Assembly: GCA_001603415.1 (NCBI GenBank)
Contig: LUYY01000156.1
Span: forward strand, 1-12,579
Source of the DNA: Bacteroidales bacterium Bact_07
GTDB lineage: Bacteria > Bacteroidota > Bacteroidia > Bacteroidales > Tenuifilaceae
DNA: 12,579 bases
Direction of reading: 5' to 3'
Both the position numbers and the translations under genes were made by a program. Positions 1 to 6,710 of the stretch are shown piece after piece. The notes under the pieces are model-generated. The model saw only the letters and a program-made list of their open reading frames with translations. It made no database searches and was not told the DNA's origin. Every line of letters begins with the position of its first letter. Within the stretch, counting starts at the first letter, position 1.

Positions 1-82
1 GGTTAAGTTGGTTGACACTGCCGGTCGTGTGGATAAGTTCATGAATCGCTACAAAAAGCACATGGATAACAACAAGAAATAA
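1..82 (+). CDS. rpmE2: 50S ribosomal protein L31 type B, C-terminal end (partial)
   Basis: Reading from base 2, the first 26 codons before the TAA at 80-82 encode the C-terminal tail of L31. The stretch KLVDTAGRVDKFMNRY is the typical end of the type B (non-zinc, cysteine-poor) form, and the tail finishes in a basic, lysine-rich run as expected for a large-subunit ribosomal protein. The start lies outside the window, so only about a third of the usual 80 or so residues is visible. It is followed by an intrinsic terminator at 103-131. Identification is by recalled family sequence; the missing N-terminus means that absence of the zinc-binding cysteines cannot be checked here. Confidence 0.88.
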   Translation, partial: VKLVDTAGRVDKFMNRYKKHMDNNKK

Positions 83-102
83 AGTTGTTTAAATAGTTCA
101 AG

Positions 103-136
103 AAAAGCTCTTAGTTGTAAGAGCTTTTTTTGTTTT
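103..136 (+). terminator. Intrinsic terminator of rpmE2
   Basis: An 11-bp perfect stem (103-113 with 118-128) closes on the four-base loop GTTG and runs into a T tract at 125-131, then G and five more T. It lies 20 bases after the rpmE2 stop codon. The A-rich foot of the stem pairs with the first four T of the tract. Confidence 0.88.
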
Positions 137-163
137 TATGCGGCTGTTTTTTTGATACCTTTG
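129..163 (+). promoter_or_regulatory. Probable Bacteroidota-type promoter for the GlmU-like gene
   Basis: TACCTTTG at 156-163 fits the Bacteroidota -7 consensus TAnnTTTG exactly. A TTTG at 129-132 could be the -33 box; the 23-base spacer is slightly longer than the usual 19-21. Transcription would begin near 167-172, leaving a leader of only about 12-17 bases before the ATG at 184. The -33 box falls inside the T tract of the rpmE2 terminator. There is no experimental support. Confidence 0.5.
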
Positions 164-183
164 TTTTACTAAAATCGAATGAT

Positions 184-1374
184 ATGATTGATACCATCGT
201 TCTTTTCGATGACCCAAGGCGCGACGATTTGCTACCCCTAACATATACTCGCCCCGTGGCCGAGATTCGTATGGGTATTCTTACCATTGCCCAGAAATGG
301 GCCAGGTTAACCGGAATGCCCATCTACTACCTTACACACGATTACCTGCAGGCCAAATATCCCAATGCCCCCAAGGGTAAACCCGTTTTACTTATCAATG
401 GAGGTGTTTGCCCCGACAAGGAACTCATCGAAAAGATATATGCCCTCAAACCCAACGAGGCAATTGTTAAGGGAGAAACACTTATTGCGGCAGTGCAGTC
501 CAATTCAGTAGATACTTTGCCTGCAGCAACTACTTTTACAAAGGTTTATGAATACCCGGGTAACATTCTGGAAGTGAAGTATCCGTGGGATATCTTCCGG
601 AATAATGGCGAAGCATTGATTCGCGATTACTACCTATTAACACAAGGGCGTAAGTCGCAACCCATACCTAAGACTAACACTGTTCTGAATCCTGAGAATG
701 TTTTCATTGAGGAGGGCGCACGCGTGGAGTGTGCAATCCTAAATGCCGAAACCGGGCCTATTTACATAGGAAAGGATGCCGAGGTAATGGAGGGTGCTAT
801 GGTGCGAGGCCCATTTGCGCTTTGCGAGCACTCAACCTTAAAAATGGGCGCAAAAATATATGGGCCAACCACCGTGGGGCCACACTGTAAGGTTGGTGGC
901 GAGGTTAACAATAGTGTGTTTTTTGCTTTTTCAAACAAGGCTCACGATGGCTTTATTGGTAATTCAGTGATTGGCGAGTGGTGCAATCTGGGTGCCGATA
1001 CCAATAACTCAAATCTTAAAAACAATTACGCATCGGTAAAACTCTGGAGTTACCGAAAAAAAGGATTTGTTGACACGGGCTTGCAGTTCTGCGGTCTAAT
1101 TATGGGCGATCACTCAAAATGTGGCATTAACACCATGTTTAATACAGGCACTGTAGTTGGAGTTAGTGCCAATATATTTGGCGATGGATTTCCTCGCAAC
1201 TTTATCCCTTGCTTTTCGTGGGGTGGAGCAGCCGGTTTTACAACCTATCAGCCAGAAAAGGCCTTTGAAACCGCAAGAATTATGATGTCGCGTCGCGAGT
1301 TGCCCTTTACCGAAATTGACAAGGAAATTCTTTTGAAGGTTTTTGAGATAACCCGGGAGTACAGGATGTATTAA
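184..1374 (+). CDS. GlmU-family putative sugar nucleotidyltransferase with left-handed beta-helix
   Basis: The 396-residue protein matches the Bacteroidota GlmU-like family (Pfam NTP_transf_4 type). Residues about 1-150 form a nucleotidyltransferase-like domain beginning MIDTIVLFDD and containing RPVAEIRMGILTI. Residues about 170-345 are a left-handed beta-helix with many hexapeptide-like turns (GPIYIG, GAMVRG, GPTTVG). The canonical GxGTRM nucleotide-binding signature of bacterial GlmU is not visible, so the substrate (perhaps a hexose or amino-sugar 1-phosphate for cell-envelope precursors) is uncertain. The protein is probably cytoplasmic. I chose the ATG at 184 because the family starts with this motif; an in-frame ATG at 130 lies in the terminator and before the predicted promoter. 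No Shine-Dalgarno sequence is evident. The neighbouring rpmE2 is a familiar partner in this phylum. Confidence 0.85.
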   Translation: MIDTIVLFDDPRRDDLLPLTYTRPVAEIRMGILTIAQKWARLTGMPIYYLTHDYLQAKYPNAPKGKPVLLINGGVCPDKELIEKIYALKPNEAIVKGETLIAAVQSNSVDTLPAATTFTKVYEYPGNILEVKYPWDIFRNNGEALIRDYYLLTQGRKSQPIPKTNTVLNPENVFIEEGARVECAILNAETGPIYIGKDAEVMEGAMVRGPFALCEHSTLKMGAKIYGPTTVGPHCKVGGEVNNSVFFAFSNKAHDGFIGNSVIGEWCNLGADTNNSNLKNNYASVKLWSYRKKGFVDTGLQFCGLIMGDHSKCGINTMFNTGTVVGVSANIFGDGFPRNFIPCFSWGGAAGFTTYQPEKAFETARIMMSRRELPFTEIDKEILLKVFEITREYRMY

Positions 1375-1395
1375 GGATAAAGGATAAAGGATAAA
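1375..1395 (+). repeat. Three perfect tandem GGATAAA heptads
   Basis: GGATAAA occurs three times in direct tandem (1375-1381, 1382-1388, 1389-1395), starting on the base after the upstream stop codon. A diverged fourth unit, GATTGAA, follows at 1396-1402. The array has no hairpin and does not resemble a terminator. Confidence 0.85.
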
Positions 1396-1506
1396 GATTG
1401 AAGGTTTACTGCGATTTTTACTATCAACGATCGCCAATTAGCTAAAAATAGGGTGAATCTGTCAAATCTACCTAATTAGTGTTCTATTCTAAACTCCAGA
1501 CGTTTT

Positions 1507-1541
1507 AACAAACAACTATCAACAATCAACCAGCAACTACT
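1507..1541 (+). repeat. Five degenerate AAC-led heptads
   Basis: Five consecutive 7-base units all begin AAC: AACAAAC, AACTATC, AACAATC, AACCAGC and AACTACT. A related short piece (ACTATC then AACGATC) sits at 1420-1432. The block lies in the same gene-free spacer as the GGATAAA array, so both ends of the spacer show a 7-base period with different unit sequences. Function is unknown; it may be leftover intergenic low-complexity DNA. Confidence 0.65.
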
Positions 1542-1555
1542 TTTTGGCATAGCAA

Positions 1556-1584
1556 TTGCCCTTATAGTAAGCCGGATAAGTTTT
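1556..1584 (+). promoter_or_regulatory. Possible promoter for lon
   Basis: TTG at 1556-1558 and TAAGTTTT at 1577-1584 (one mismatch to TAnnTTTG) are separated by 18 bases, which suits a Bacteroidota primary sigma-factor promoter. The start would be near 1588-1592, leaving a leader of roughly 40 bases that carries the Shine-Dalgarno-like GAGGTG. I see no CIRCE-type inverted repeat, so heat-shock control cannot be argued from sequence. Confidence 0.35.
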
Positions 1585-1618
1585 ACCGGCGGATGTGTCA
1601 TAATGTCATAAAAAAGCG

Positions 1619-1624
1619 AGGTGA
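1619..1624 (+). promoter_or_regulatory. Shine-Dalgarno-like site before lon
   Basis: GAGGTG lies four bases before the ATG at 1629 and matches the anti-Shine-Dalgarno complement AGGAGGTG over six bases. It supports the ATG at 1629 over the in-frame ATG at 1593. It stands out because the other genes in the window lack such a site. Confidence 0.6.
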
Positions 1625-1628
1625 TAAA

Positions 1629-4085
1629 ATGAAGAAGAAATTTGGATTATCAATACTAAATCAGCAAATGGACGATACTAACGACTCAGAAGTGAACTTT
1701 ATACCCATTTTGGCAGAAGGCGATGTGCCTGAGGTCAAAAAGGCAGACATACCCGATGTTCTACCTATAATGGCATTGCGCAATACCGTATTATTTCCTG
1801 GTGTTTTGATGCCAATAACGGTTGGGCGCGAGAAATCGCTGAATCTTATTGCCAGCCTGCCACCCAAAAAGAAAATTATTGGTGTGCTCTCGCAGCTCGA
1901 TGCCCGGGTTGAAGACCCCGCCGCAGTGGATCTGTTTAAGGTTGGCACCATTGCACAGGTTATAAAGGTACTTGAAATGCCCGATGGCAATTCGTCCGTT
2001 ATCCTCCAAGGTCTTTCGCGTTTCCGTGTCGATGAATTTGTTAGCGAGGATCCTTTCTTTTTAGCTCGAATTAGTGAGTTAGCCGAATTACTTCCCAACG
2101 ACGACGATAGTGAATTCGTTGCAATAACCGAGTCGATAAGGGATGTAACCATTCGAATCATACACCTGTCGCCTAACCTGCCCAAGGAGGCCTCGTTTGC
2201 CATTAAGAATATCGATAATCCCAAAATGCTTGTTAACTTCATATCGGCCAATAGCGATATTAAAACCGATGAGAAACAGGCTTTGCTTGAGGAACATGAT
2301 TTAAAAAAGCGGGCTGAGCAACTGCTGCGAATACTTACCCGCGAACTCCAAATGCTCGAACTGAAACACGATATTCAAAATAAGGTTAAGAACGACCTCG
2401 ACCAGCAGCAACGCGAGTTTTTCCTTCAGCAGCAGATGAAAACCATTCAGGATGAGCTGGGAGGGAACCCCATTGAGCAGGAGATTAACGAACTTAAGGA
2501 ACGCGCTAAATCAAAGAAGTGGAGCAAGGATATTGCCGAGCACTTTGATAAAGAGGTTAACAAGCTTAACCGAATGAATCCCATGGCCGGTGAGTATTCG
2601 GTTCAGTTGAACTATGTTCAGTTGCTGCTCGACTTGCCCTGGAATGAATATACCAGCGACAATTTCGACCTTGAGCATGCCAAGAGAATCCTCGACGAGG
2701 ATCACTTTGGTCTTGAGCAGGTTAAGGAGCGCATCCTTGAGCACCTGGCTGTGCTAAAGCTTAAGGGCGATTTAAAGGCACCAATTCTTTGCCTTTATGG
2801 CCCTCCAGGGGTGGGAAAAACATCGCTGGGCAAGTCGGTTGCCAGGGCTTTAGGCCGGAAGTATGCCCGCATATCGTTGGGCGGTATGCACGACGAGGCC
2901 GAAATTCGCGGTCACCGTAAAACATACATTGGCGCCATGCCCGGACGTATCATCCAAAGCCTAAAGAAGGTGAAATCGTCGAACCCTGTCATCATCCTCG
3001 ATGAAATTGATAAGGTGGGCAAGGATTTCCATGGCGACCCTGCTTCGGCTTTGCTGGAAGTGCTCGACCCCGAGCAGAATAGCACATTCCACGATAACTT
3101 TGTGGAGGTTGAGTACGACCTTTCCAAGGTGCTTTTCATTACTACCGCCAATACCATATCAACCATAAATCCTGCCCTACGCGACCGCATGGAAATGATA
3201 GAGGTTAGTGGTTACAGCATGGAGGAGAAGGTTGAAATTGCCAAAAGGCATTTGCTGCCTAATCAACTTAGAGAGCATGGCCTAAATAGCGATGCACTGG
3301 AATTAACCGATAAGGTTCTGGCTAAGGTAATTCAGGAATACACCCGCGAAAGCGGCGTTAGGAATCTTAACCAGAAAATTGCTAAGTTGGTTCGGTACGC
3401 TGCCCGCATGATTGCTTCGGAACAAAAGTATAACCCTAAACTCACAGCTAAGGATATTGAGAAAATCCTTGGAGTTCCTCGCTATACCAAGGAACTCTAT
3501 CAGGGTAATGATATTGCCGGTGTGGTTACTGGCTTGGCTTGGACAGAGGTAGGCGGCGAAATACTTTTTGTGGAAACCAGCCTTAGCCGGGGGAAGGGGA
3601 ATCTTACCCTCACCGGTAATTTGGGCGAGGTAATGAAGGAATCGGCCATTCTGGCACTGGAGTATATAAAATCGCACGCCGATTACCTGGGCATAAAACC
3701 CGAGGTTTTTGAGAAGTGGAATGTGCATATCCACGTGCCCGAAGGCGCAATACCTAAGGATGGCCCATCGGCTGGAGTAACCATGGTAACCTCGTTAGCT
3801 TCAGCGTTTACGCAACGTAAGGTTAGGGCAAATACTGCCATGACCGGTGAGATAACCCTAAGGGGCAAGGTGCTACCGGTTGGTGGAATCAAGGAGAAAA
3901 TACTTGCTGCTAAACGTGCCAACATAACCGATATCATCCTTTCAGTTGATAACCGTAAGGATGTTTCGGAGATTGATGCTGCTTACATTAAAGGGCTAAA
4001 ATTCCATTACGTGAGCACCATCAAAGATGTACTCGATTTTGCCCTGTTAAACGAGAAGGTTGACAATCCTATGAATATCGATTAA
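1629..4085 (+). CDS. lon: ATP-dependent endopeptidase La (Lon protease)
   Basis: This 818-residue protein is a complete LonA protease, which unfolds and degrades damaged and short-lived regulatory proteins in the cytoplasm. An acidic N-terminal extension of about 40 residues precedes the substrate-binding LON-N domain (about 44-245), followed by a helical, glutamine-rich region. The AAA+ module has Walker A GPPGVGKT at 391-398 (Lys397) and Walker B with Asp458-Glu459. The C-terminal protease domain has the catalytic dyad Ser714 (in KDGPSAG) and Lys755 (in GGIKEK). Domains and length fit the family, somewhat longer than the E. coli enzyme of about 784 residues. The start at 1629 is supported by the GAGGTG site; starting at 1593 would add 12 residues and remove the leader of the likely promoter. 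It appears monocistronic, with a strong terminator following. Confidence 0.97.
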   Translation: MKKKFGLSILNQQMDDTNDSEVNFIPILAEGDVPEVKKADIPDVLPIMALRNTVLFPGVLMPITVGREKSLNLIASLPPKKKIIGVLSQLDARVEDPAAVDLFKVGTIAQVIKVLEMPDGNSSVILQGLSRFRVDEFVSEDPFFLARISELAELLPNDDDSEFVAITESIRDVTIRIIHLSPNLPKEASFAIKNIDNPKMLVNFISANSDIKTDEKQALLEEHDLKKRAEQLLRILTRELQMLELKHDIQNKVKNDLDQQQREFFLQQQMKTIQDELGGNPIEQEINELKERAKSKKWSKDIAEHFDKEVNKLNRMNPMAGEYSVQLNYVQLLLDLPWNEYTSDNFDLEHAKRILDEDHFGLEQVKERILEHLAVLKLKGDLKAPILCLYGPPGVGKTSLGKSVARALGRKYARISLGGMHDEAEIRGHRKTYIGAMPGRIIQSLKKVKSSNPVIILDEIDKVGKDFHGDPASALLEVLDPEQNSTFHDNFVEVEYDLSKVLFITTANTISTINPALRDRMEMIEVSGYSMEEKVEIAKRHLLPNQLREHGLNSDALELTDKVLAKVIQEYTRESGVRNLNQKIAKLVRYAARMIASEQKYNPKLTAKDIEKILGVPRYTKELYQGNDIAGVVTGLAWTEVGGEILFVETSLSRGKGNLTLTGNLGEVMKESAILALEYIKSHADYLGIKPEVFEKWNVHIHVPEGAIPKDGPSAGVTMVTSLASAFTQRKVRANTAMTGEITLRGKVLPVGGIKEKILAAKRANITDIILSVDNRKDVSEIDAAYIKGLKFHYVSTIKDVLDFALLNEKVDNPMNID

Positions 4086-4104
4086 AGTCTCAATGAACAG
4101 TAGT

Positions 4105-4134
4105 AAAGACCCTGATAAAGGGTCTTTTTGTTTT
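4105..4134 (+). terminator. Intrinsic terminator of lon
   Basis: A 9-bp perfect stem (AAAGACCCT at 4105-4113 with AGGGTCTTT at 4119-4127) encloses the loop GATAA, followed by a T-rich tail (TTTTTGTTTT). It lies 19 bases after the lon stop codon. Confidence 0.9.
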
Positions 4135-4203
4135 ATAGCCATAAAGTCATCAATTTTCCCTATAATTGTATGAAATTTGATGAAGTAAATTAAACCATAA
4201 GTC

Positions 4204-4674
4204 ATGGAAAAAGTTGCCCTGTTCCCGGGTTCGTTCGATCCCATAACCGTTGGTCACGAATCAATAGTTTACCGGTCGCTTTCGCTTTTCGATAAGGTAA
4301 TTGTTGCCATTGGCTACAACGCCAATAAAAAGGCCTTTTTCAGCATAGAAAAGCGGGTTGCCATGATTCAAAAGGTGTTTGCCAACGAGCCTCGGGTCGA
4401 GGTTATTAGTTACGAGGGGCTAACCGTAGATTTATGCAATAGGCTTGGTGTTCGGTATATTTTACGTGGGTTGCGTACCTCGGCCGATTTTGAGTTTGAG
4501 CGAGCAATAGCTCAGGTGAATAAGCTGATGCATCCCAATATCGAAACCATTTTCATGCTTACTGCACCCCAGCACACGCCTGTTAATTCAACCATTATTC
4601 GCGATATCCTCTTACACAATGGCGATCCATCGCAGTTTATCCCTTCGGCTATTAATATCAAGGATTATCTATAA
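4204..4674 (+). CDS. coaD: Pantetheine-phosphate adenylyltransferase (PPAT)
   Basis: CoaD transfers AMP from ATP to 4'-phosphopantetheine, giving dephospho-CoA, the next-to-last step of coenzyme A synthesis in the cytoplasm. The 156-residue length is typical. Family marks are the N-terminal FPGSFDPITVGH with the nucleotidyltransferase motif TVGH at 15-18, RGLR at 88-91 followed by a DFEFE stretch, and NSTIIR at 128-133, which corresponds to the ISSTxVR-type ATP-binding motif. The ATG directly precedes the conserved first strand, so the start is secure. There is no clear Shine-Dalgarno site. A partial match to the -7 consensus (TATAATTG at 4161-4168) lies upstream but lacks a well-spaced -33 box. 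The stop codon is three bases from the start of the next gene, implying co-transcription. Confidence 0.96.
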   Translation: MEKVALFPGSFDPITVGHESIVYRSLSLFDKVIVAIGYNANKKAFFSIEKRVAMIQKVFANEPRVEVISYEGLTVDLCNRLGVRYILRGLRTSADFEFERAIAQVNKLMHPNIETIFMLTAPQHTPVNSTIIRDILLHNGDPSQFIPSAINIKDYL

Positions 4675-4677
4675 GCT

Positions 4678-6093
4678 ATGGCTAAGTTGAGGTTTTTAGC
4701 AGTATTCTTCTTTCTGATTATTGGTGTCGGTTTTAAAGTTGATGCCCAGGAGGCCACCGTTTATGGCAATTCGCCTGAATATAAAGGAGTTGACATTGTT
4801 TTTTATGCCTATTCCGACTATATCACCGAAACCGAGTATGAGATTGGCCGTTGTAAGGTTGAGCGGGATGGCGATTTCACCGCAAAGCTAAAAGTTCTTG
4901 AAACCACTTTTGTTTTTGCTCACCTTGGTGTTTACCGCATTTACCTGTTTGCAGAGCCCGGGAAAAAGTACGAGCTTATGCTTCCACCCCGCGAAGATAA
5001 AACCGAAGCCCAGCGATTAAATCCTTTTTTCCGAGAAACCGATTTGCAGGTTGGCATTAAGAATATCGATAGGAATGACATTAACTTCCTTATAAATGCC
5101 TTCGACTTGCGGTTCAATCAGGATTTTGATCAGATTGTACAGGATGCCTACCGTGGCCGACAGCATAACATCGATTCGCTAATCACCAGGATAGAGCAAA
5201 AGTTTGCTGGAACTGGCAATCAGTTTTTCGATGCTTACCGCGAATACCGATACGGATTGCTCAGGCAAATCACATTCATGAAAAAATCGACTGCTACATC
5301 AAACGAGTTGTTCTTGAATCGCCCTATCCTTTACCGTAATCCGGCCTTTATGGAACTGTTCAACTTGGTTTACGACAAGTATTTCCTGTTCTTTTCAAGA
5401 ACATCACAGGGCAATGTCATTTTTGATGATATTTCGCGTTACAAGAGCCTTAGCAGGCTCAAGCACACCCTCGCTACCGATGATGTGCTTAGCAACGATA
5501 CCCTGATGGAAATGGTTATACTTAAATCGTTACACGATGAGTTCTTCAGCGATAACTTCTCACGCTCGGCCTTGTTAACCATTCTCGATTCCCTTTATAG
5601 AACCACCACTATTCCGGAACATGTGATAATTGCTGAGAATATCAGGAATAGAATAACCAAACTCTTGCCTGGGTTTGTTCCTGCGCCCTTTTCACTAAAA
5701 GACGTTAATGGCCGTGAGGTATCGCTCGATCGGTTTAAAGGCAAATACGTTTACCTTAACTTTTGTACAACTACCAGCTACACCTGTTTAAAAGAGTTTG
5801 TGCAGCTCGAAAAAATCAGCAAACAGTATAAAAAGCATTTGGAGGTGGTAACCATATCGGCCGACGATAATATTGAAGACTTAAAGAGTTTCGTGGAAAA
5901 CAGCAAGTACGATTGGACATTCCTTCACTTTGGTAATAAACCAGAGGTACTAAGGGATTACGATATTCGGGTATATCCAACCTACTTTCTGATAGGCCCT
6001 GATAAAAAAATGATTCTATCGCCTGCACCCTCGCCCGAAGAGGGCTTTGAGCGTCGATTTTTCCAATTGCTTCGAAGCAAGGGCGAAATTTAA
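4678..6093 (+). CDS. Exported thioredoxin-fold (TlpA/AhpC-TSA-like) protein with degenerate active site
   Basis: The 471-residue protein starts with a signal peptide (charged KLR, hydrophobic core about 6-18, possible cleavage after VDA at 21-23), so it probably acts in the periplasm or at the outer membrane. Residues about 25-110 look like a beta-rich N-terminal domain of the DUF4369 kind, about 115-330 are mainly helical, and about 335-471 form a thioredoxin-like domain. Where TlpA/ResA proteins have WCxxC, this has S367-Y-T-C370: the second cysteine stays but the attacking first cysteine is Ser, with another cysteine at 363. The cis-proline is kept (Pro434 in VYPT). Normal dithiol reductase activity is therefore doubtful; a single-cysteine or binding role is possible. 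It is three bases downstream of coaD. Its stop codon overlaps that of the convergent Nudix gene, with no terminator visible. Confidence 0.8.
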   Translation: MAKLRFLAVFFFLIIGVGFKVDAQEATVYGNSPEYKGVDIVFYAYSDYITETEYEIGRCKVERDGDFTAKLKVLETTFVFAHLGVYRIYLFAEPGKKYELMLPPREDKTEAQRLNPFFRETDLQVGIKNIDRNDINFLINAFDLRFNQDFDQIVQDAYRGRQHNIDSLITRIEQKFAGTGNQFFDAYREYRYGLLRQITFMKKSTATSNELFLNRPILYRNPAFMELFNLVYDKYFLFFSRTSQGNVIFDDISRYKSLSRLKHTLATDDVLSNDTLMEMVILKSLHDEFFSDNFSRSALLTILDSLYRTTTIPEHVIIAENIRNRITKLLPGFVPAPFSLKDVNGREVSLDRFKGKYVYLNFCTTTSYTCLKEFVQLEKISKQYKKHLEVVTISADDNIEDLKSFVENSKYDWTFLHFGNKPEVLRDYDIRVYPTYFLIGPDKKMILSPAPSPEEGFERRFFQLLRSKGEI

Positions 6094-6710
6094 CCCAGTT
6101 CGCTAAGAACGGAGAGTAAACTTGAGTAGCTGCCGGTAAGGTAAACGTAAATATCCGATTGTTTGACCCACTTAACCTGCTCAATTCCCTCTTCGGTTTG
6201 AGGTATTAAGGCATCGTTGGCTTGAGTGTACATCTTAAACCAATGCGTCGATTTTAACATTTGCTTGCCATGCATTGAATAGGTATGGTAAGTGGTTGTG
6301 ATCTTTTCGCCAAGCGAAATGTTTTTAACCCCAGTCTCTTCAGTAACCTCTCGCAATGCGGCATCAGGAATGGGCTCTTTGGGCTCTACTTTGCCTTTGG
6401 GCAAATCCCAACGCCCGAAACGTTTAATAAGTAGAATCTCATTGTTGGTATTGCATACAACGCCACCGGCTGCCTCAATATGGTTAAAGCTTTGTGTGAG
6501 GCGTTTCATAGCTTCGTCGGGCTTGGGAGAACATGCTAAAAGTGAAGCCACCTCGGTGTGTCTTTGGAAAAAATCGATTAAATTTGGGATTTCGTCGAGC
6601 TCGGTTTTTCCCCAGCAAAAAAACGATGAATCGGCAAATAGTACTTCGTTAAGGCTTGAAGTGATAATGAACTTTCGATTGTAAAAGTAAATAGTATAGT
6701 TTGGAACCAT
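6090..6710 (-). CDS. Nudix hydrolase
   Basis: The 206-residue protein has an N-terminal region of about 75 residues (starting MVPNYTIYFYNRKFI) and a Nudix domain. The Nudix box is complete at residues 106-128 and fits GX5EX7REUXEEXGU: Gly106, Glu112, then REVTEETGV at 120-128, with the Mg-binding glutamates present. The domain begins with AAGGVV and has WDLPKGK before the box, as in diphosphate hydrolases acting on nucleoside or polyphosphate substrates; the substrate cannot be told. I chose the ATG at 6710 because the family-like N-terminus begins there; the 33 codons upstream lie antisense to pyrE. The start codon overlaps the pyrE start codon (CCATGG), and the stop codon overlaps the stop of the thioredoxin-like gene (TTAA at 6090-6093), so the gene has no private flanking DNA. 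Confidence 0.88.
   Translation of the reverse strand: MVPNYTIYFYNRKFIITSSLNEVLFADSSFFCWGKTELDEIPNLIDFFQRHTEVASLLACSPKPDEAMKRLTQSFNHIEAAGGVVCNTNNEILLIKRFGRWDLPKGKVEPKEPIPDAALREVTEETGVKNISLGEKITTTYHTYSMHGKQMLKSTHWFKMYTQANDALIPQTEEGIEQVKWVKQSDIYVYLTGSYSSLLSVLSELG
6695..6703 (+). promoter_or_regulatory. Possible -7 element for pyrE, inside the Nudix gene
   Basis: TATAGTTTG resembles TAnnTTTG but with one base too many or too few between TA and TTTG. A TTG at 6679-6681 could be part of a -33 box, with a short spacer. It ends five bases before the pyrE ATG, again predicting a nearly leaderless mRNA. Confidence 0.28.

Noticed and set aside
1571..1590. GCCGG...CCGGC inverted repeat upstream of lon as an operator
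   Set aside because: Only five pairs match before two mismatches, and it is unlike CIRCE; it may be chance in a spacer that also holds the possible -7 box.
1661..2251. Minus-strand open frame of 196 codons within lon
   Set aside because: It is fully antisense to the conserved LON-N coding region and shows no family features.
6292..6684. Plus-strand open frame antisense to the Nudix gene
   Set aside because: The minus-strand frame carries a perfect Nudix box; the plus-strand reading has low-complexity serine-rich sequence typical of a shadow frame.
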